Below, piece by piece: positions 45,091 through 58,467 of a stretch of 64,000 bases of DNA. The DNA comes from Brienomyrus brachyistius (Eukaryota; Chordata; Actinopteri; Osteoglossiformes; Mormyridae). The DNA lies in contig NC_064552.1 of assembly GCF_023856365.1 (NCBI RefSeq), positions 9,955,660 to 10,019,659 on the forward strand, written 5' to 3'. The notes under the pieces were generated by a model. It did not search any database and had not been told where the DNA came from. It saw only the letters and a list, made by a program, of their open reading frames with translations. The translations under genes and the position numbers were made by a program. Each line of letters starts with the position of its first letter. The stretch's first letter is position 1.

Positions 45091-46046
45091 TCAACAGGCG
45101 GGGCGAAACAAAACCGTGGTCTAGACCTAAACTTTCTATACTGTCTGTAATGGATTATTTTTCTGAGTAACTTTCCCAACACTGTGGAGGATGAAACGTA
45201 ACGTTAAAATAAACAAGCAAACGATTAAATAAAGAGAATATTTTTTGGTATAAACAAATTAAATATTTGTCATGGATAAACTAACAAACGAATACACACC
45301 AAAGATGCATTATTTATTTATTTGATTAGATGAGAAACTAGAAAAACTGAAACAATTTATGGACTCCATCAAAGACACTGACATCGCTGTTAGACAAAAA
45401 TGAACGAGTCAGCATGACATTGGTAGGTTAGCAACATATTCGTCTATAAAACCGCTATTTAAGTGCACCAATAATAATATTATTTTAGCTCTCATTATAC
45501 CAAAACTAATTAGTATACAAGTGAAGAAAATAAAATCAAACACATCAGTAAGAACAATCTGCATTATTTGATCTATGACAATACAGCAGACCCACATACA
45601 GAGTGCAAATAAACGTATCGTGGCAAATGGCAATGAAGATGATAAGACGTTTAAAATGGAAGTTGCTCTATTTATTAACATCTACTACTGGTCAATTTAT
45701 TAATAAGATTTATTTTTTTTTTGATTGATTGATTTGTTTTTAAGTCACGTTTCATCCTCCATAACAGTATACTTGGCACATTAGGAATAACAACACTGTA
45801 CAATATCTAACAGCGTATAGGAATTTCTTAAACTTGAAACGTTTTGCTCATGAATGCAGCTGCGTATATGAAAAGGTTCATTCTGAATTACACTAATGGT
45901 GTAAGAAAGTTGAAAAGCCCTTGCTACGGCAGCATTGAGCAATAGCTTCATCAAGATATAAACACAGTTCAGCAGTCAGAGTGTAACAGCTGTGGCGTAA
46001 CACTATTATTCTGGTGAAATGGCTTCATTCTGTCAGCACCTGCTTA
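45091..46046. other. Intergenic DNA, no gene seen
   Basis: AT-rich, with no repeat or domain that I recognise. The open frame 45409-45681 on the minus strand is hydrophobic and has no support. Confidence 0.35.
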
Positions 46047-48069
46047 GGGCTGGGTAATGTAAACAATATATCGACTTACAGTGATATAACATTTAAAGGA
46101 TAAGGAAATGATAAACTTCGAAAAAGTGACGATAATGAACATTGCTTGATAGCATGCACCAGCCTATCACATTACAGAAATGAATGCAAGTCCAACCAAT
46201 TATATAGTTGTCTTTTAAGAACAGACCGCCTGGCTGTAACTGAATTCAGGTGCTTTATCCTTCGAAGGACGTGGTCTACGAAGGCACACAAAACGCATTA
46301 TCAAATTGGACGGTCTGGCTTACAGATAATTTCCTATTTGCTTCGCCAGCTGTCCCCAACCTAACCCTTGAGCCATGAAGGGTTGAGTTATCGCCTAGCT
46401 GGGACACCCCCACTTTACCTCTGCGCAATGAACCTTGGGATATGTTGAGCTGCAAAGGATCCAGAAGGATCCATCTAGTGCATCCTTCACAGAGTGGGAA
46501 AAGAAGGACTCATTTCTAGACCACATTAGGTCTTCAAATGCAGGCTTAAAGGACACCGCTCCTATGACAAGCGCACAATAAGGTTGACTGAGTTAGCACA
46601 GCACGCCGCATGCTACCGTTTTGGCAACAGGCCAGTACGTGATTCATGGGAGAGGTTATGGCTCACGCAGAGGGAACTTCAGGTGTCGGTGAAGAGAACA
46701 ACAGCTCAGCAGCTACTACGTATTTTTTAAAAAGATATATTGTGAGTAACAAGATAAAAAGACGGTGCATTGGCATTTTAAAGTCAGAAATGCAACAAAG
46801 CGTTAGCGAATTGTAAACTGATGAAAACTTGTGCCAACGAAAACTGAAAATAATACGAATGTGTTTCTTCACTTGAAGCATCGCATTCAAGTAGCACATA
46901 CAAAATGCAAGCTGTCATAGTCACAGACTCCAGCAATTAGGGTATCAACTTTCAGACACCACCCTAACCCCAGGCCCCTGGACAATATAATTTCTGGAGG
47001 GGAGGGGGGGGAGCGAAATACGAGACAAATCACATCCTGTATTGGTTCAAAGCAGAACACAGCATTTTATTTTTCAATACAGGATTGATGGCAACTCAAC
47101 CATATCAAACTTATTACTTGGAATGAGCAGCGAATCAAGCAGAGAAAAAAAACAGCAAAGCAAATTGTCGGCGTTTTCTGGTGTTACGTCCTACAAGGGT
47201 AATACATAACGAAAACTAAAAGTACAAGAATACATCTTCATAAACTGAAATAAAATATGACATAAAAATAAAATAATAAAACTACAGATAAACAAGAACT
47301 ATAAATATTGTATAAATAAACTAACTGAAAAAAACAAATGAAAAATACTTTTTGTTAGCATTTTTAAATTCCAATTTGATAAAGTAATGATTTGCTCATC
47401 CATCCATTTTCCAAACCATTTATCCTACTGGGTTGTGGGGGGTCCGGAGCCTATCCCGGAAGTAATGGGCACGAGGCAGGGAACAACCCAGGATGGGGGG
47501 CCAGCCCATCGCAGGACACACTCACACACCATTCACTCACACATGCACACCTACGGGCAATTTAGCAACTCCTAAGTAGCCTCAGCATGTTTTTGGACTA
47601 TGGGGGGGGGGGGGACCGGAGTACCCCGAGGAAACCCCACGATGACATGGGGAGAACATGCCAACTCCACACACATGTAACCCAGGCGGAGACTCGAACT
47701 CGGGTCCTAGGGGTGTGAAGCAACAGTGCTAACCACTGCACCACCATGCCGCCCCTAATTTGTTCATTATTTTGAAAGTTGAAAATGAAATGAAATAAAA
47801 ACTAAGCAACAATAATCAAAACTATAACACTGTGCTCTATTACCAAAACAAAATTTTGTTTGATATATTTATTAAAATTAGACTTCACTTTGCAGTTAAT
47901 TCAATTTGTCTTGTTCTGAATCTGTTTAAGGGGGATGCTAAGGGAATTTTAAGCAAAAATGGATCCTTAAATTAAAGAAATAATGACTTGAATTATATTG
48001 TGATAATTATCAACTGATATGGAAAAAATATATTGTGATTAAATATTTTGTTACATCGTTCAGCCCTAG
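46047..48069. mobile_element. Probable hAT-type element of 2 kb with nested SINE
   Basis: The left end TTAGGGCTGGGTAATGTAAA is mirrored by the right end TTACATCGTTCAGCCCTA. The subterminal regions are rich in ATATCG / GATAAT motifs, as in the GGGCTGGGCGATAT family of fish repeats. No intact transposase frame is present. The 8-bp flanks are only partly matched. A SINE at 47397-47755 was inserted later. Confidence 0.5.
47397..47755 (-). mobile_element. tRNA-promoter SINE, full length
   Basis: Minus-strand copy with the A-box-like head, a B-box-like GAGTTCGAGTCTCC and a (GGAT)n tail. Flanks ATTTGCTCAT and ATTTGTTCAT are a target duplication with one mismatch. A run of G (47603-47614) is internal. 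Confidence 0.8.
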
Positions 48070-48719
48070 CCCTGTTTAATTCAGCCTCCATTCCTCCACA
48101 CCATCCAGCCCATAGTCATGTGGTGCCCATGCAAGTAATCATCATAAAAAACAATTTACCTCCGATGCCCTTTCAAGATAAATGGGATGTCGGTCATTTG
48201 GCTGGTTTCTTAAAATAAATCTTTAGAGCAAAACTTGGCAGAAAGTCCCAGAAAATCTAAAAACATCCAAGTAGACGTTAGGAAGCAGATGTTTCCTGAG
48301 TTATGCAATCAAGACGAGCAATTTTATATAGTCATTTTGTGAAGTAATACATCACTTTCCTTCACGATCTGCAATAAAGTAATAAAAAGACATTGTAGCA
48401 TATAGTTCTCCTATGGAGTTGGATGGTGCAATGAAAAGGCCAGAGGCATTATGATTCAATGGCAAGGTAGCATTTATTGCACCCGAACATTCACTCCAAC
48501 AACTCTCACACACTGCCTACCATGCGGTCACCCTGACTACCCACTCCACACGGTGGACCCATGCACACTACTATTTTCACCACTTAACATTAAAGGCAAT
48601 ACATGACATTACTTTTCAACACAGTGAGAGCTTTGGTTGTGACGCTGCACCAAATCCCAGAATTCACAGATAAAACCAATCAAGTTGTGCACATCATTAG
48701 TGGGACAAAACTCTCTTCC

Positions 48720-48850
48720 CGCCCCCTTGATCCATTACCCCCCAGCTCTGGTTAAGGCCTGATAACTTCAATTACTAATCTCTCCCTCCGGACAGGAAAC
48801 ATTCCACCTGCTTTAAAAACTGCAATTATCATCTATGACTTTCTGATGTC
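48720..48850 (+). mobile_element. Non-LTR retrotransposon RT fragment
   Basis: The plus-strand translation contains ITNLSLRTGNIPPALKTAII, matching the RT region ('NLSLSTG..P.ALK.A') of L2/Rex-type fish LINEs. Stops and frame breaks on both sides show it is dead. Confidence 0.55.
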
Positions 48851-49199
48851 ATTGAAGGTTCCTGAGCATCATTGAAAGGGCAGCGCTGGTACCCTGATAT
48901 CCTGGCTAAAATTGGCACTTTCAGATCTGGCCTCCTAATCGCCCTTTGTCACAATATTCACATTTTTTGAGATATTGAATATTGGGTTTTCGTTATCTGC
49001 AAGCCATAATCATCAAAATGAGAATAATAAACACTTGAAATATATCACTCGATGTATAATAAATCTATGTAATATATAGGTTTCACTTTGCGAATTGAGT
49101 TACTGAAATAAAGTAGCTTTCTGATGATATTCCAATTTGCTGAAATGCACCGGTATAATTATGGTAACTCATTATTAACTTTATGAGTAAGTTGAGGGT

Positions 49200-51480
49200 C
49201 TGCTCAGATTTGACTTGCTATTTACTGTGCGCCTGGTTTTCCAGTTCAACAGGATAGTTTTCTTGCCAAAAATTAAGGCGACCAGTATGGGTTGTGCATC
49301 TTCGATTGGTGGGGTTATGTTTGAGGGATCTCCAAGTAGACAAATGGAAATGGACGCTGCAGCTTAGGGTAGTGGAGATTCTGTTAGTCATTTATTTCCA
49401 GAAACTTTGAATTGATGATCAGAGCCAGAGGGAGTGAAAGTAGGTGTCTGGTGTTCATAGTGCACGCTGTGAGCATGTGTCTGTTTCCTGAATGCCCATT
49501 TATACACTGTGCTGGGTGATGTTTGCCCTGTCAAATATCTTATATTGAATTAGCTGCAGGTTAGTGTACTTAGCCATCGCGAAGGTGTTCTTGCATTCTT
49601 GAGGTCAGAATTCAGTGTTTGTAGTAGATGAAAGGATGTACAGTGCATATTAGTGCAATATTTTTTAAATTTCTTCTACTGTACAAGTGGACATTGTAAT
49701 GAATTGTTGTTTAATATATTGATTTTAGATTAACATACTTTAATGGGAGGTGCTGAAGGTTTTCTTCTTTCTCAGTGTCATTCTTTTGGACTAATTGTTG
49801 GAAAGTAATAATGTGATGTTGGTGTTGAGGATTTAGGTTCCTCTGATAGTATCATTTTGGTGTATTGCAGTGGCGAGAGGTTCGTTGAACAGGGCAAAAA
49901 GTGATGCGGAGAGTGGACACCCTTACCTGGTTGCTCTTTGTAGTGTCAACCTCTGTTAATCCGTTAGTAGCCGCTGTGGCCATTGGTGAGCTGTATAATA
50001 TTCTCATCCAATGAATAAACGACTCTCCAAAACCAAATTTAAGAAGTGTTTCATGCAGGAATGTCCAATTTACTCTATCTAGCCTTTTCTGCATCTAGAG
50101 ATACAATTATTGTTTCCAATTTGTTTTGTTTTGAGGCAAGGATTAAATTAAATTATCCATACTATTTGATGAATGTCTACCTTTCATGAATCCAGTTTGA
50201 TCTGGATGTATTAATGACCGGTTTAATGCTTTAATCCATTGACAATTCTGAGATCTGCGCTGATGAGTGATAGAGGCGGTAACTGGAACAAAGGGGTGAG
50301 TCTTTGCTGGGTTTTATTTATGTGATGACAGCTGTATTCATCTGCTGAGGGATTTTGGAACTGTGCTTAATGTCAAGTACCATTCTGAGAAACAGTGATG
50401 GGATTGTATTCTGATAATATTTGCAGAATTCGACAGAAAGGCCATCAGATCCTGGAAGCTTATTATTTGGCATTTTATTGAGTAATATATGGAGCTCTAT
50501 GACTGGAGTGGTGGCTCTGAGGTTAGGGATCTGTGCTAGTAACTGGAAGGTTGCTGGTTTGAATCCCGTGAATGCCCGGAGTGATTCTACTCTGTTGGGC
50601 CCTTGAGCAAGGTCCTTAACCTGCAATTGCATCATGCTGGGTATGACGTTAATCTACATCCAGCCCTATAAGGAGGTCCTCCAACTTACCGGGAATAAGT
50701 TGGGGGTTAGTGGCAGGATTGGCAGTCCAGCCACTGGGAAAAACCTCACCCAGGTCCATCTGGACTAGTGTGGTGCTGAGGTATCACCTGCCACATGGCT
50801 GCACTCAGGTTCTCAAACAGGTGGTTTGTCAAGTGGTGGGTGTGGCAACGTTCTGTAATCAGTGCACGCTCCTTACCTATATGGAACTCCTTAGCTGTTA
50901 AGGGTGTGTTTAATTCATCTACTTGGTCCTTATTAAGTTACAGTTAATCTATGGTATTAAGGAAGGTGGTGATATCTGATTGATTGGGCTTTTTATCAGA
51001 GGTGTATAATTTTGTGCAAAATTCCCAAAATACTGTACAGGAAGTGTGGTTTATTTCTTTGTCTGAATACATGGTCAGCCCAGATCTGTTCTTCATTGCT
51101 GGTATAATTGATTTTGCCTCGTTTTGTTTGAGTTGGTTGGCCAGATATTTCCCTGATTTGTTATTGTGTTCAAAATGTTAATGTCTAAGAATTTAATGTC
51201 TAAAATTGTGTTTTATTAATAATATTGTTGCACTGTTATTTGGTGTCTGTAGATTCCTTTTGCACTCTGTTTTAGCATAAGTGCCATTCAGTTTTTTGAT
51301 TTTTTGTTCGAGATTTTTTTCCAGGTTCCTGTTAATTTTTTTGCATGATGACAACGATATGACCTTTCCTCTCACCACTGCCTTCGCTGTTTCTGCATTG
51401 AATTTACCTTGGAAAATGGCCATCAATAATAAAACGTTTGGTTTCAATTCACTACAAACTTAATTTACCATGTTTACCTC
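49200..51480 (-). mobile_element. Degraded L1-like LINE (ORF2 relic)
   Basis: In transcription order on the minus strand: a linker at 51193-51447 (AVVRGKVISLSSCKK, EKNLEQKIKKL), an RT segment at 50318-50500 (LLNKMPNNKLPGSDGLSVEF), an RT segment at 49852-50094 (LDRVNWTFLHETLLKFGFGE, FIHWMRILYSSPMATAATNG), and a C-terminal region near 49240-49290 (FGKKTILLNWKTR). Frames are broken by stops and indels and a SINE is inserted. It is non-functional. No endonuclease start was found. Confidence 0.75.
50503..50890 (+). mobile_element. SINE-like insertion inside the L1 relic
   Basis: Starts GTGGTGGCTCTGAGGTTAGG and carries GGTTTGAATCCCG, a pol III B-box match, followed by a GGCCCTTGAGCAAGGTCC-type body. 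It differs from the (GGAT)n family. It separates two parts of the LINE RT, so it is younger than the LINE. Ends are approximate. Confidence 0.55.
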
Positions 51481-51765
51481 AATATACGTAAGTGGGTGTT
51501 TCCCGACAAAATGCGTCTGGAAAAAGTGGTGTCCTCTTATATTTGGGGTCTAGACAAAAAAAGGGAATAGATGGTGCCACAAAGGCCTATGATGTTTTAT
51601 AACGAGTGTTTTGACTTAATGTAATATAGTTTTGATGTATCATTTCCTGCGTGTGCATGAGAGTGAGCCCTGACAATGCGTGTGTTTAGCGGGTATCTCT
51701 GAATGTCGCGTAAATTGTTGGCTTCTTTGTCTGTGCCGCTGCTAGTATTAAAATGATAGCGGATG

Positions 51766-52144
51766 TGTCCTGCCAAACAAGACGGACGGAAGTGGATCCA
51801 GGCAATCAAGTTTATTTGAGATTAAACAAGGGGTGGTCGTGAGCCGGGTCCAAGTCGTTGTCCAATAGCCATCCGATCGTATTGCCAAAAGCCAAACCTG
51901 GGACGTAGACGATGAACACGGGGAAATAGACAAGGGGCTTCGCAGGAGGGCAGACAGGAAGCGCGGGGGGCTCAGGAAGGGCAAGAAAGACAGAACGCAA
52001 CTGGGCAAAAAATACAGAGTTAAATCGCTTAGCACAGGCATAGCAACAGTACCTCACACTCTGCTGTTGCCAGTGTGAGGTTTAAGTACCGGCTGTCAAT
52101 TGGTGGTAGTTGGCGTCAGCTGCTTTCGCAGTGTGGGCGTGACA
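51766..52144 (-). mobile_element. Solo-LTR-like element
   Basis: Perfect 5-bp flanks GGATG (51761-51765 and 52145-52149). On the minus strand it begins TGTCACGCCC, ends GGCAGGACA and carries AATAAACTTG about 45 bp before the end. It has TG...CA termini, 379 bp and no internal genes. It belongs to the same class as 26198-26482. Confidence 0.7.
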
Positions 52145-52925
52145 GGATGCTAATAAAGATAGTAACGTTCATCTTAAAATGTCATGTCATTTATTAAAAT
52201 GGCTCAGTCTTTTTCCGCAGTATGTTTTTTTCCGTCTTCATGATGGTCTGCTGCATCGAAAGTATTCTGTGCCCTCAAGGGTTGTGGAGTCTGTAATATT
52301 CATTATCTACTCCCAACTCCCAAATAATACATTTTAATACACTTATTGTAATCTAATTTCTGGTTAGCTTAATATATATGTTCTTGTAAAATAAAATTAC
52401 TTTTCTTTATAAAGGTAAGATAAGCTATTCCATAAAGTTCTAAACTAAGTTATAGCTACACTGTCTTTACTGCTCGGACTATAGAGTACACATGTAATCT
52501 CCAGTTTCACCTTTAATAACATGCAGTTGGAAAATGGTTAAGTAATATTTCAATTTGAATGATTTCAGTATGGCTATCAAAAGATCTTTTAATGTCGGTA
52601 TTTGCTGAGAAATGCTTACCGCCCGAGTGAAATATAGGTGCCTCTCAGAATCTCTAGATGAGGCGTCGCAGAGACCAGCCGTGAGACACTTGTCTCATGC
52701 AGGTACTTTGGCAGCTGCGATGCTCACGCCATGCATCCAGTGTGTTCCAGGCCATAGCCTCAGAGATGCACAAGATACCGGTCAACATGTCGGTATCGGC
52801 CGATTTTCATCAGGATACCGATGTGTCGATCTTAGCTGATATTGAAATTTTATCAGTATTCAAAATTAGCAGCACCAGAACTAAAGACACCACTACTAAA
52901 ATAATGGAGACGATTCCATTGGAGG

Positions 52926-53054
52926 GGGTGGCATGGTGGTGCAGTGGTTACCCCCATCCTGGGTTGTTCCCTGCCTCATGCCCATTACTTCCGGGATAGG
53001 CTCCGGGCCCCCCGCGACCCAGTAGGATAAGCGGTTTGGAAAATGGATGGATGG
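52926..53054 (+). mobile_element. SINE with large internal deletion
   Basis: The head GTGGCATGGTGGTGCAGTGG joins directly (52950/52951) to the distal body CCCCCATCCTGGGTTG, and the element ends in GGATGGATGG. About 215 bp of the element is missing. Confidence 0.75.
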
Positions 53055-53403
53055 AAAATAACTGATGATCAAATTGTAACAGAAATTTTTGCTCACTGAA
53101 TAATCGCAGTTCAATCGAATCACCCAGGGGCCAGTGATTCACACTCCCAAAGCCTATAGTGCATCTTGTAACACTGACATTTAGCAGCTCGATTTTAGTC
53201 TTTGGGTCTCTAGAATATTTTGTTGAATAGTTTTGGGAAAGGCAGTCATCTGTGATTGTGTTATAGTTGAGCAAGAACCTGGATTGACATGATTATATAA
53301 AAGTACAAACAAAAGCAGGTCTTACATAAACAAAAAGTGGAAAGTAGAGAATACTGGATTTCGTTTCAGCCAAGCATTTGAGTCGACTGTGACACTTTAC
53401 ATT

Positions 53404-53690
53404 TAACTAGTTGGTTGAAACAAAATCTTGGTCTGGATTATTTCTTTCTGGACCTGAACTTTCCCCCTTTGCTTGAACTAGTACTAATAGATTTCTGGCA
53501 TCTGATTATTTATTTTCTTTTACGTTTCCCAAGACAAAATGGGCTTGTAAAGTAGGTTTTAGTCATCATCATAAGCCTACTTCCATTCTTATTCCTTGCT
53601 AGTTTCTTTCACTGAATGGCAGAGGCGGACATTTCAGAAAGTAAAAATCCAAACCAGGATTTTGTTTCAACCAATCGGCTGAGTACTCTG
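53404..53690. mobile_element. Inverted-repeat MITE, old
   Basis: GTTGGTTGAAACAAAATC then TTGGTCTGGATTATTTCTTTC near 53410-53450 is mirrored near 53638-53688 (GAAAGTAAAAATCCAAACC then AGGATTTTGTTTCAACC). The central part is unique. A related arm appears alone at about 44130-44180. Confidence 0.5.
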
Positions 53691-55080
53691 TGACTATGAC
53701 TCTCTATGCTCAACTGAATGGTAAGTATTGTCCCTTGGTTCTTTGGTTCATCTAAGGATTCTGCAAGAGTCTGTAGTTAATGAATTGCGACATATAATGT
53801 GTCACTAACAAAATAATGGCGTACATTCCCACAGTATTACTGCGAGTGAAAATATGTGTGATCAACTTCTTGTTCAGGGTGAAGGCCAGTTGATATCTTA
53901 TTCATCACGCATGTGATTCATTGTTTTTTTTCATTTGGCACCATTGGAAGTGTGTGGTCGGTGGCAGGCTGGTACAGGTGTGGGCTTGAAATAATACTCC
54001 AACTACAACTCTCACATATATACAAAACACTCCGGAGGATCAAGGCACTGACATTGTACATACAGACTCTTCACATGCCACTGTTATAGCCCTTATTTTA
54101 CAGTATGTATCTCATTTTATAATCTTATTATGGTGGGAGTCAAAACAAAAAAACGGTACTATATTTAAAACAATTTTGCACTGTAATAGTTGTAATATTT
54201 TGTAGTCGAACTATATTGCCGAGGCATGTATTTAATGAAAAAAGTATGTTTGTCTAATCTGCTAACTACTGCAATGCATGATGGGATGTTGGATATGACA
54301 TTGGGCGGCTGTTTAACTGCTGCATCTGGTGTAGACTGGCTTTAGGTGTGAAAATTTAAGGAAGTGGGGGGGGGGGGGGGGGGGCGTGGTTCATTTTAGC
54401 CCCAGGGTCCAGTGTATAATTGTCCTGCCACTGTGTGTGTCACAAGTATTCTGGAGGATTTAATACCTTTAATACCTTGCTATTACAAACCTTCATTGCC
54501 TTTCCCTCTTGTAAAACACTCAGCTGCAAAGAAATGTTTTATTAATGTCCTGATAGTCCATTGAGGCAGGTTGTTTAACAGGAAAGTCAATTTTCATGAC
54601 AATGAAAATGACAATGTCTCATTTCTGTGTATTAAGAGAGTAATAAGGTATCTCTTGTTTGTTAGCAAATAGTAGCTGTATTTCTTTATTCCTTATTCCT
54701 GGTATCTCTTAAAATTTCTGAGTCACTACAAGCCTGTACTAGGTGGGCAGATAAATACTTTATACCTATCTTTCATTTTGCTCCACCGCTTGAGTAATTC
54801 GGGGCACATGAGTTTCATTCTGCCCGACAATGCATGCTATGAAGCAGTGTTTCTGAAACCTTCCCGCTAACTGCGCTTCTGCTCATTGATGCATTACGAA
54901 AGCAGTCCTGCCTGTGCACGAACTCAGAGTAAACGCCATGCATGTGGCAGAAAAGCATGAGGGGCTTGTTAAAGCACGCAGCAACCAGCTGAAAGAGGCA
55001 ACGCTTTACTCGACGGGGTACACTTAGTAATAACTCAGTTACAACTGAATTACAAGTTATGAACAAATAATGAACAAATA
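53691..55080. other. Intergenic DNA, no gene seen
   Basis: Unique-looking AT-rich DNA with a 19-G tract at 54366-54384. The motif GGCAGGCTGGTACAGGTGTG near 53965 recurs near 57281, probably repeat debris. Confidence 0.35.
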
Positions 55081-55082
55081 TA

Positions 55083-55325
55083 CAGTGGAGATCAAAATTC
55101 CTGAACAAGAGATGTTTTTGTAATATACACAGTGACAGCTTATCTGACTTCAAAGTTATTCTAACATGAATAGAAGAGATTCATTTTAATCATATTTCAT
55201 CAGTGAACACTATTTCCACATCACAAAATAAATTCTATTCGTGTTAGAATATGTTTGAATTTGGATAAGCTGTGACTTTGAATATTACAAGAACTTCTCT
55301 TGTTCTCTGATTTTGATCGCCACTG
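55083..55325. mobile_element. Tc1/mariner-type MITE
   Basis: The ends CAGTGGAGATCAAAAT and ATTTTGATCGCCACTG open inverted repeats of about 62 bp. Flanked by TA on both sides (55081-55082 and 55326-55327), as for Tc1/mariner. It is 243 bp with no coding capacity. Confidence 0.88.
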
Positions 55326-55327
55326 TA

Positions 55328-57386
55328 GTTGCTACTTGACAAAAAAAATGCATCGGGATTCATTAATGACGAACAAACATGTGATCAACAACCTGTGTTA
55401 TTCCTTAGTAGTTCCTTCAGTAGTTAAAAAGGTTTACATAATTAACAGACATTAAGCAATTTCCCTATGGGATCAATAAAGTTTTTTATGATTCTGATAT
55501 AGTAACAAATATCATAACTCCGTCAGGTAACACATGCATCACAAATCATTAATGATGAATTTACAAGAGGTCAGTATGTAACTAAGACTTAGTTTGTGGT
55601 TAATCAATACATAAGAAATAGTACAATGCAACATTACAAGGCCATAGCCATGGAGTCAAAGGTGGATCAGGGCTGTAATTATATTGTGATATATCATAAT
55701 TTACTGAGGGCGACATTGTGAGCACATCTGAATATTGGGAGGTCATGTCCCTCCCGATATATATTATAATTACACCCTTCTTATATTATTTGTGCCCTGT
55801 CAAGTAAAGTCTTACCCTAAAAGCAGGAACTAATTGGAGACACAATACAGTGTTTTAAATTTTGCTGTTTATTATCTGACAGATTTGGTTTTGTAGTTTC
55901 AAGGAACCCATCTAGTACCATAACAGCATCTAACTCGGTATCTTTCCTGCACATCGGCTGACAGCAAAGCCTGGAGAGCTGAGGGAGAACCATTTACAGA
56001 AATCATAACATGGAATCCATCAAAAGCTAGAGAGAAATTGTTTACTGGAATCAGCAGCAATGCCTGACTGCTGTATAAACAGAATAGCATTGTTTACAGT
56101 GGACGGGAAAACTTAGTCTAGACAAAAACACTCTGACATTATTCCCATCCAGGGAATAAAAAAAAAAGAAACTGACAAGTAACAACAAGAAGTAAATGAA
56201 CACCACCTATCACAATATAATTAATTGTCCTTTATATATTATAATGATCTTTTTTAACATAGTGCAAGTCTACATTTAATTAAATGACTAATACAGAAAC
56301 AAAACACGGAAACAAAAAAGGATAAAGTGCCTACTAGCAACATAATTTAGTTATTAAATTTCTATCACAGCCAAGATGGCAATGAGTTGTAACCAGCTTG
56401 CATCCATATTTCTATGATGATGTAAAGAGAAAATTATAGGGAACACTTTGAACTCCGGAAACCGTGAGCGGTTCTGGGCAGTCAGGCTCGGATTGGGGAG
56501 GGTTTATCGAACATGCAAGACCGGATTACAGAGGCAGGATGGAGTCACTGTGTGGAGATGTTGAGATGTTGACACAAGACATCTGTGGACGGGCCTGCAA
56601 GCCATTACTAGCCACAAAGGGTAAAGTCAGATTACCATTTCTGATGTCACTCTACTGAATACTGAACTGAATAGGTTTTATGGATGGTTTGTGGTAGAGG
56701 GTGACACAAGCGTGAGTTTTCACTGCTGTCCTGTCCCATTCCCACAAGAAAATTCCAGTCCCATCCCAATCCGGGAAGAATGAATCCCAGTCCCATCCGG
56801 ATCTTGGGGAGAGGGAAGGGGGGGTGGGGATGATTTTAAGACAAACTTGTTGTATTTTATAAATATTTTGCACATCTTACATACAGCACACATTGTTTTA
56901 TTACCGTAACTCTTGACTCTAAGAAACATCCTCAAAATATCTGATGTGCCTGACAGCTCTGAAAGTGAGATATTAGGAACGTTGTTATCTTGTCTGGCCC
57001 TGAGTTCATTTTTTTATGACTGCGCCGAGCAAATCCGAAGCCTACATCATGCATTGCACTAGTAAGGTGGTACTGGCTACCTGCAACCAACCAGCCCCCA
57101 GCCACTAGTAGACGCAAGAGTTTTTGAAAACTTAAAAAGTTAACGACACAGCTAGCATTGCGTTCAAAATACAGAAAACATTGTTCATTTACATTAGGAG
57201 AGAGAGGCAAGGGGCATGCACTCAGTACCAAGAGGAACCCTATCTGGGCTGGCACCAGTGGAACACTCTGTGCTCGGGGGCAGGCTGGTACAGGTGTGGG
57301 CCCATCTGGCATGCCTGGCAATTTCCCGGTGAGCTGGTGGGCAAAATTCATCATACGACACCCCCTGTCTTACCTTATCTGAACAC
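55328..57386. other. Intergenic DNA, no gene seen
   Basis: Includes a CCCATTCCCA/GTCCCATCC-rich stretch near 56735-56800 of the kind seen in fish hAT repeats. Otherwise no supported feature. Confidence 0.35.
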
Positions 57387-57391
57387 TTCAG

Positions 57392-58197
57392 TGTCAGGGT
57401 CGGTGCCTGTCCATCGCTGTCCTATGTGTTCGATCCCCCTTCAGCCAGCAGCCCGCTCCTTCTGTCTTAGTTCTAAGCCCCTCGTGTGTTTTTCATTCGC
57501 CCTGGACTGCTGCATAGCTCAATAGAGTGTACAGTACCGAGGCAGTAACCCTCTGGTCATGGGTTTGAGGCCAGCTTCACCTGCTTTGTTTGTTTATTGA
57601 TTTTCGTTTATTGTTTACTAGTAATCTTTGCTTCCTGTTTTGGTTTATCCTACTCCTGTCTGGTTCTGCTCTGTTCTGCTCGTGTTCGGGTTCCTAGTCC
57701 TTGTCAATTCCTGTTTGCCCTCAGTATTTGACAATGTTCTCTAGTTCCTGTGTTTGTAATTTATTCCACCTGTTGTCTTGTGCCGTAATCGATTGGATCG
57801 TCCTCACCTGATCCCCGTTGCCCCTGGTCCTGTGTAGCCACACCTGGCCCTTGTTAGGCCCTGCTTTTGTCCTGCTCTTGAATCAGTCACCGCATGATGT
57901 GCTGGTGTGCTGTGATTATGATACTGTGTATCAGTTGTTTTGTTCCTTAACCTATTTTTGCTCGTGGTGCTGCCTTGTTCCCTAATTTTGTTTCCTTTTG
58001 GTTAGTTAGTCCTTAATAGTTCTGTTTCCTGGTTGTGTCAGTATTAATTTATCAACTTACTGTTTTTCCCTGTTTCTTTATGACCTTGTCCTTTTGATTT
58101 TGCAGTGTGATTCATTTTGTTAATAAGCCCCTTGTGATCTCAGAGCCGCCAGTGGATGGTCACTCTCTTCCTGTCCACACCATGTCCCACCGTGACA
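57392..58197 (+). mobile_element. LTR-like element of 806 bp
   Basis: Begins TGTCAGGGTCGG and ends CACCGTGACA, flanked by TTCAG (57387-57391) and TTTAG (58198-58202), a 5-bp duplication with one change. A GTTAATAAGCCCCTTG motif lies about 80 bp before its end. CT/GT-rich with no coding capacity. It could alternatively be a DNA element with TGTCA/TGACA termini. Confidence 0.5.
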
Positions 58198-58467
58198 TTT
58201 AGTAGTATTGGTTCAGATATAACAATTATCTGGAATATCCTGGAAAAAAAAATCAGAAACAGATTAAAAACAATTACGTTCAGCTAAAGAATGAAACTCA
58301 AAATACCAAGTGGGATGACATTACATGACCTCAATCTAAGATGTGACTTCGGATCTATTTCCGAATACTTATCCCTTTAGCTTTGTAATGTCCAAACTTG
58401 ATTACCCCAACATATTGCCCTGAAATGCTTATTTAATCCCTAAATTTGTCTGGGCATGTGTTCTGTG

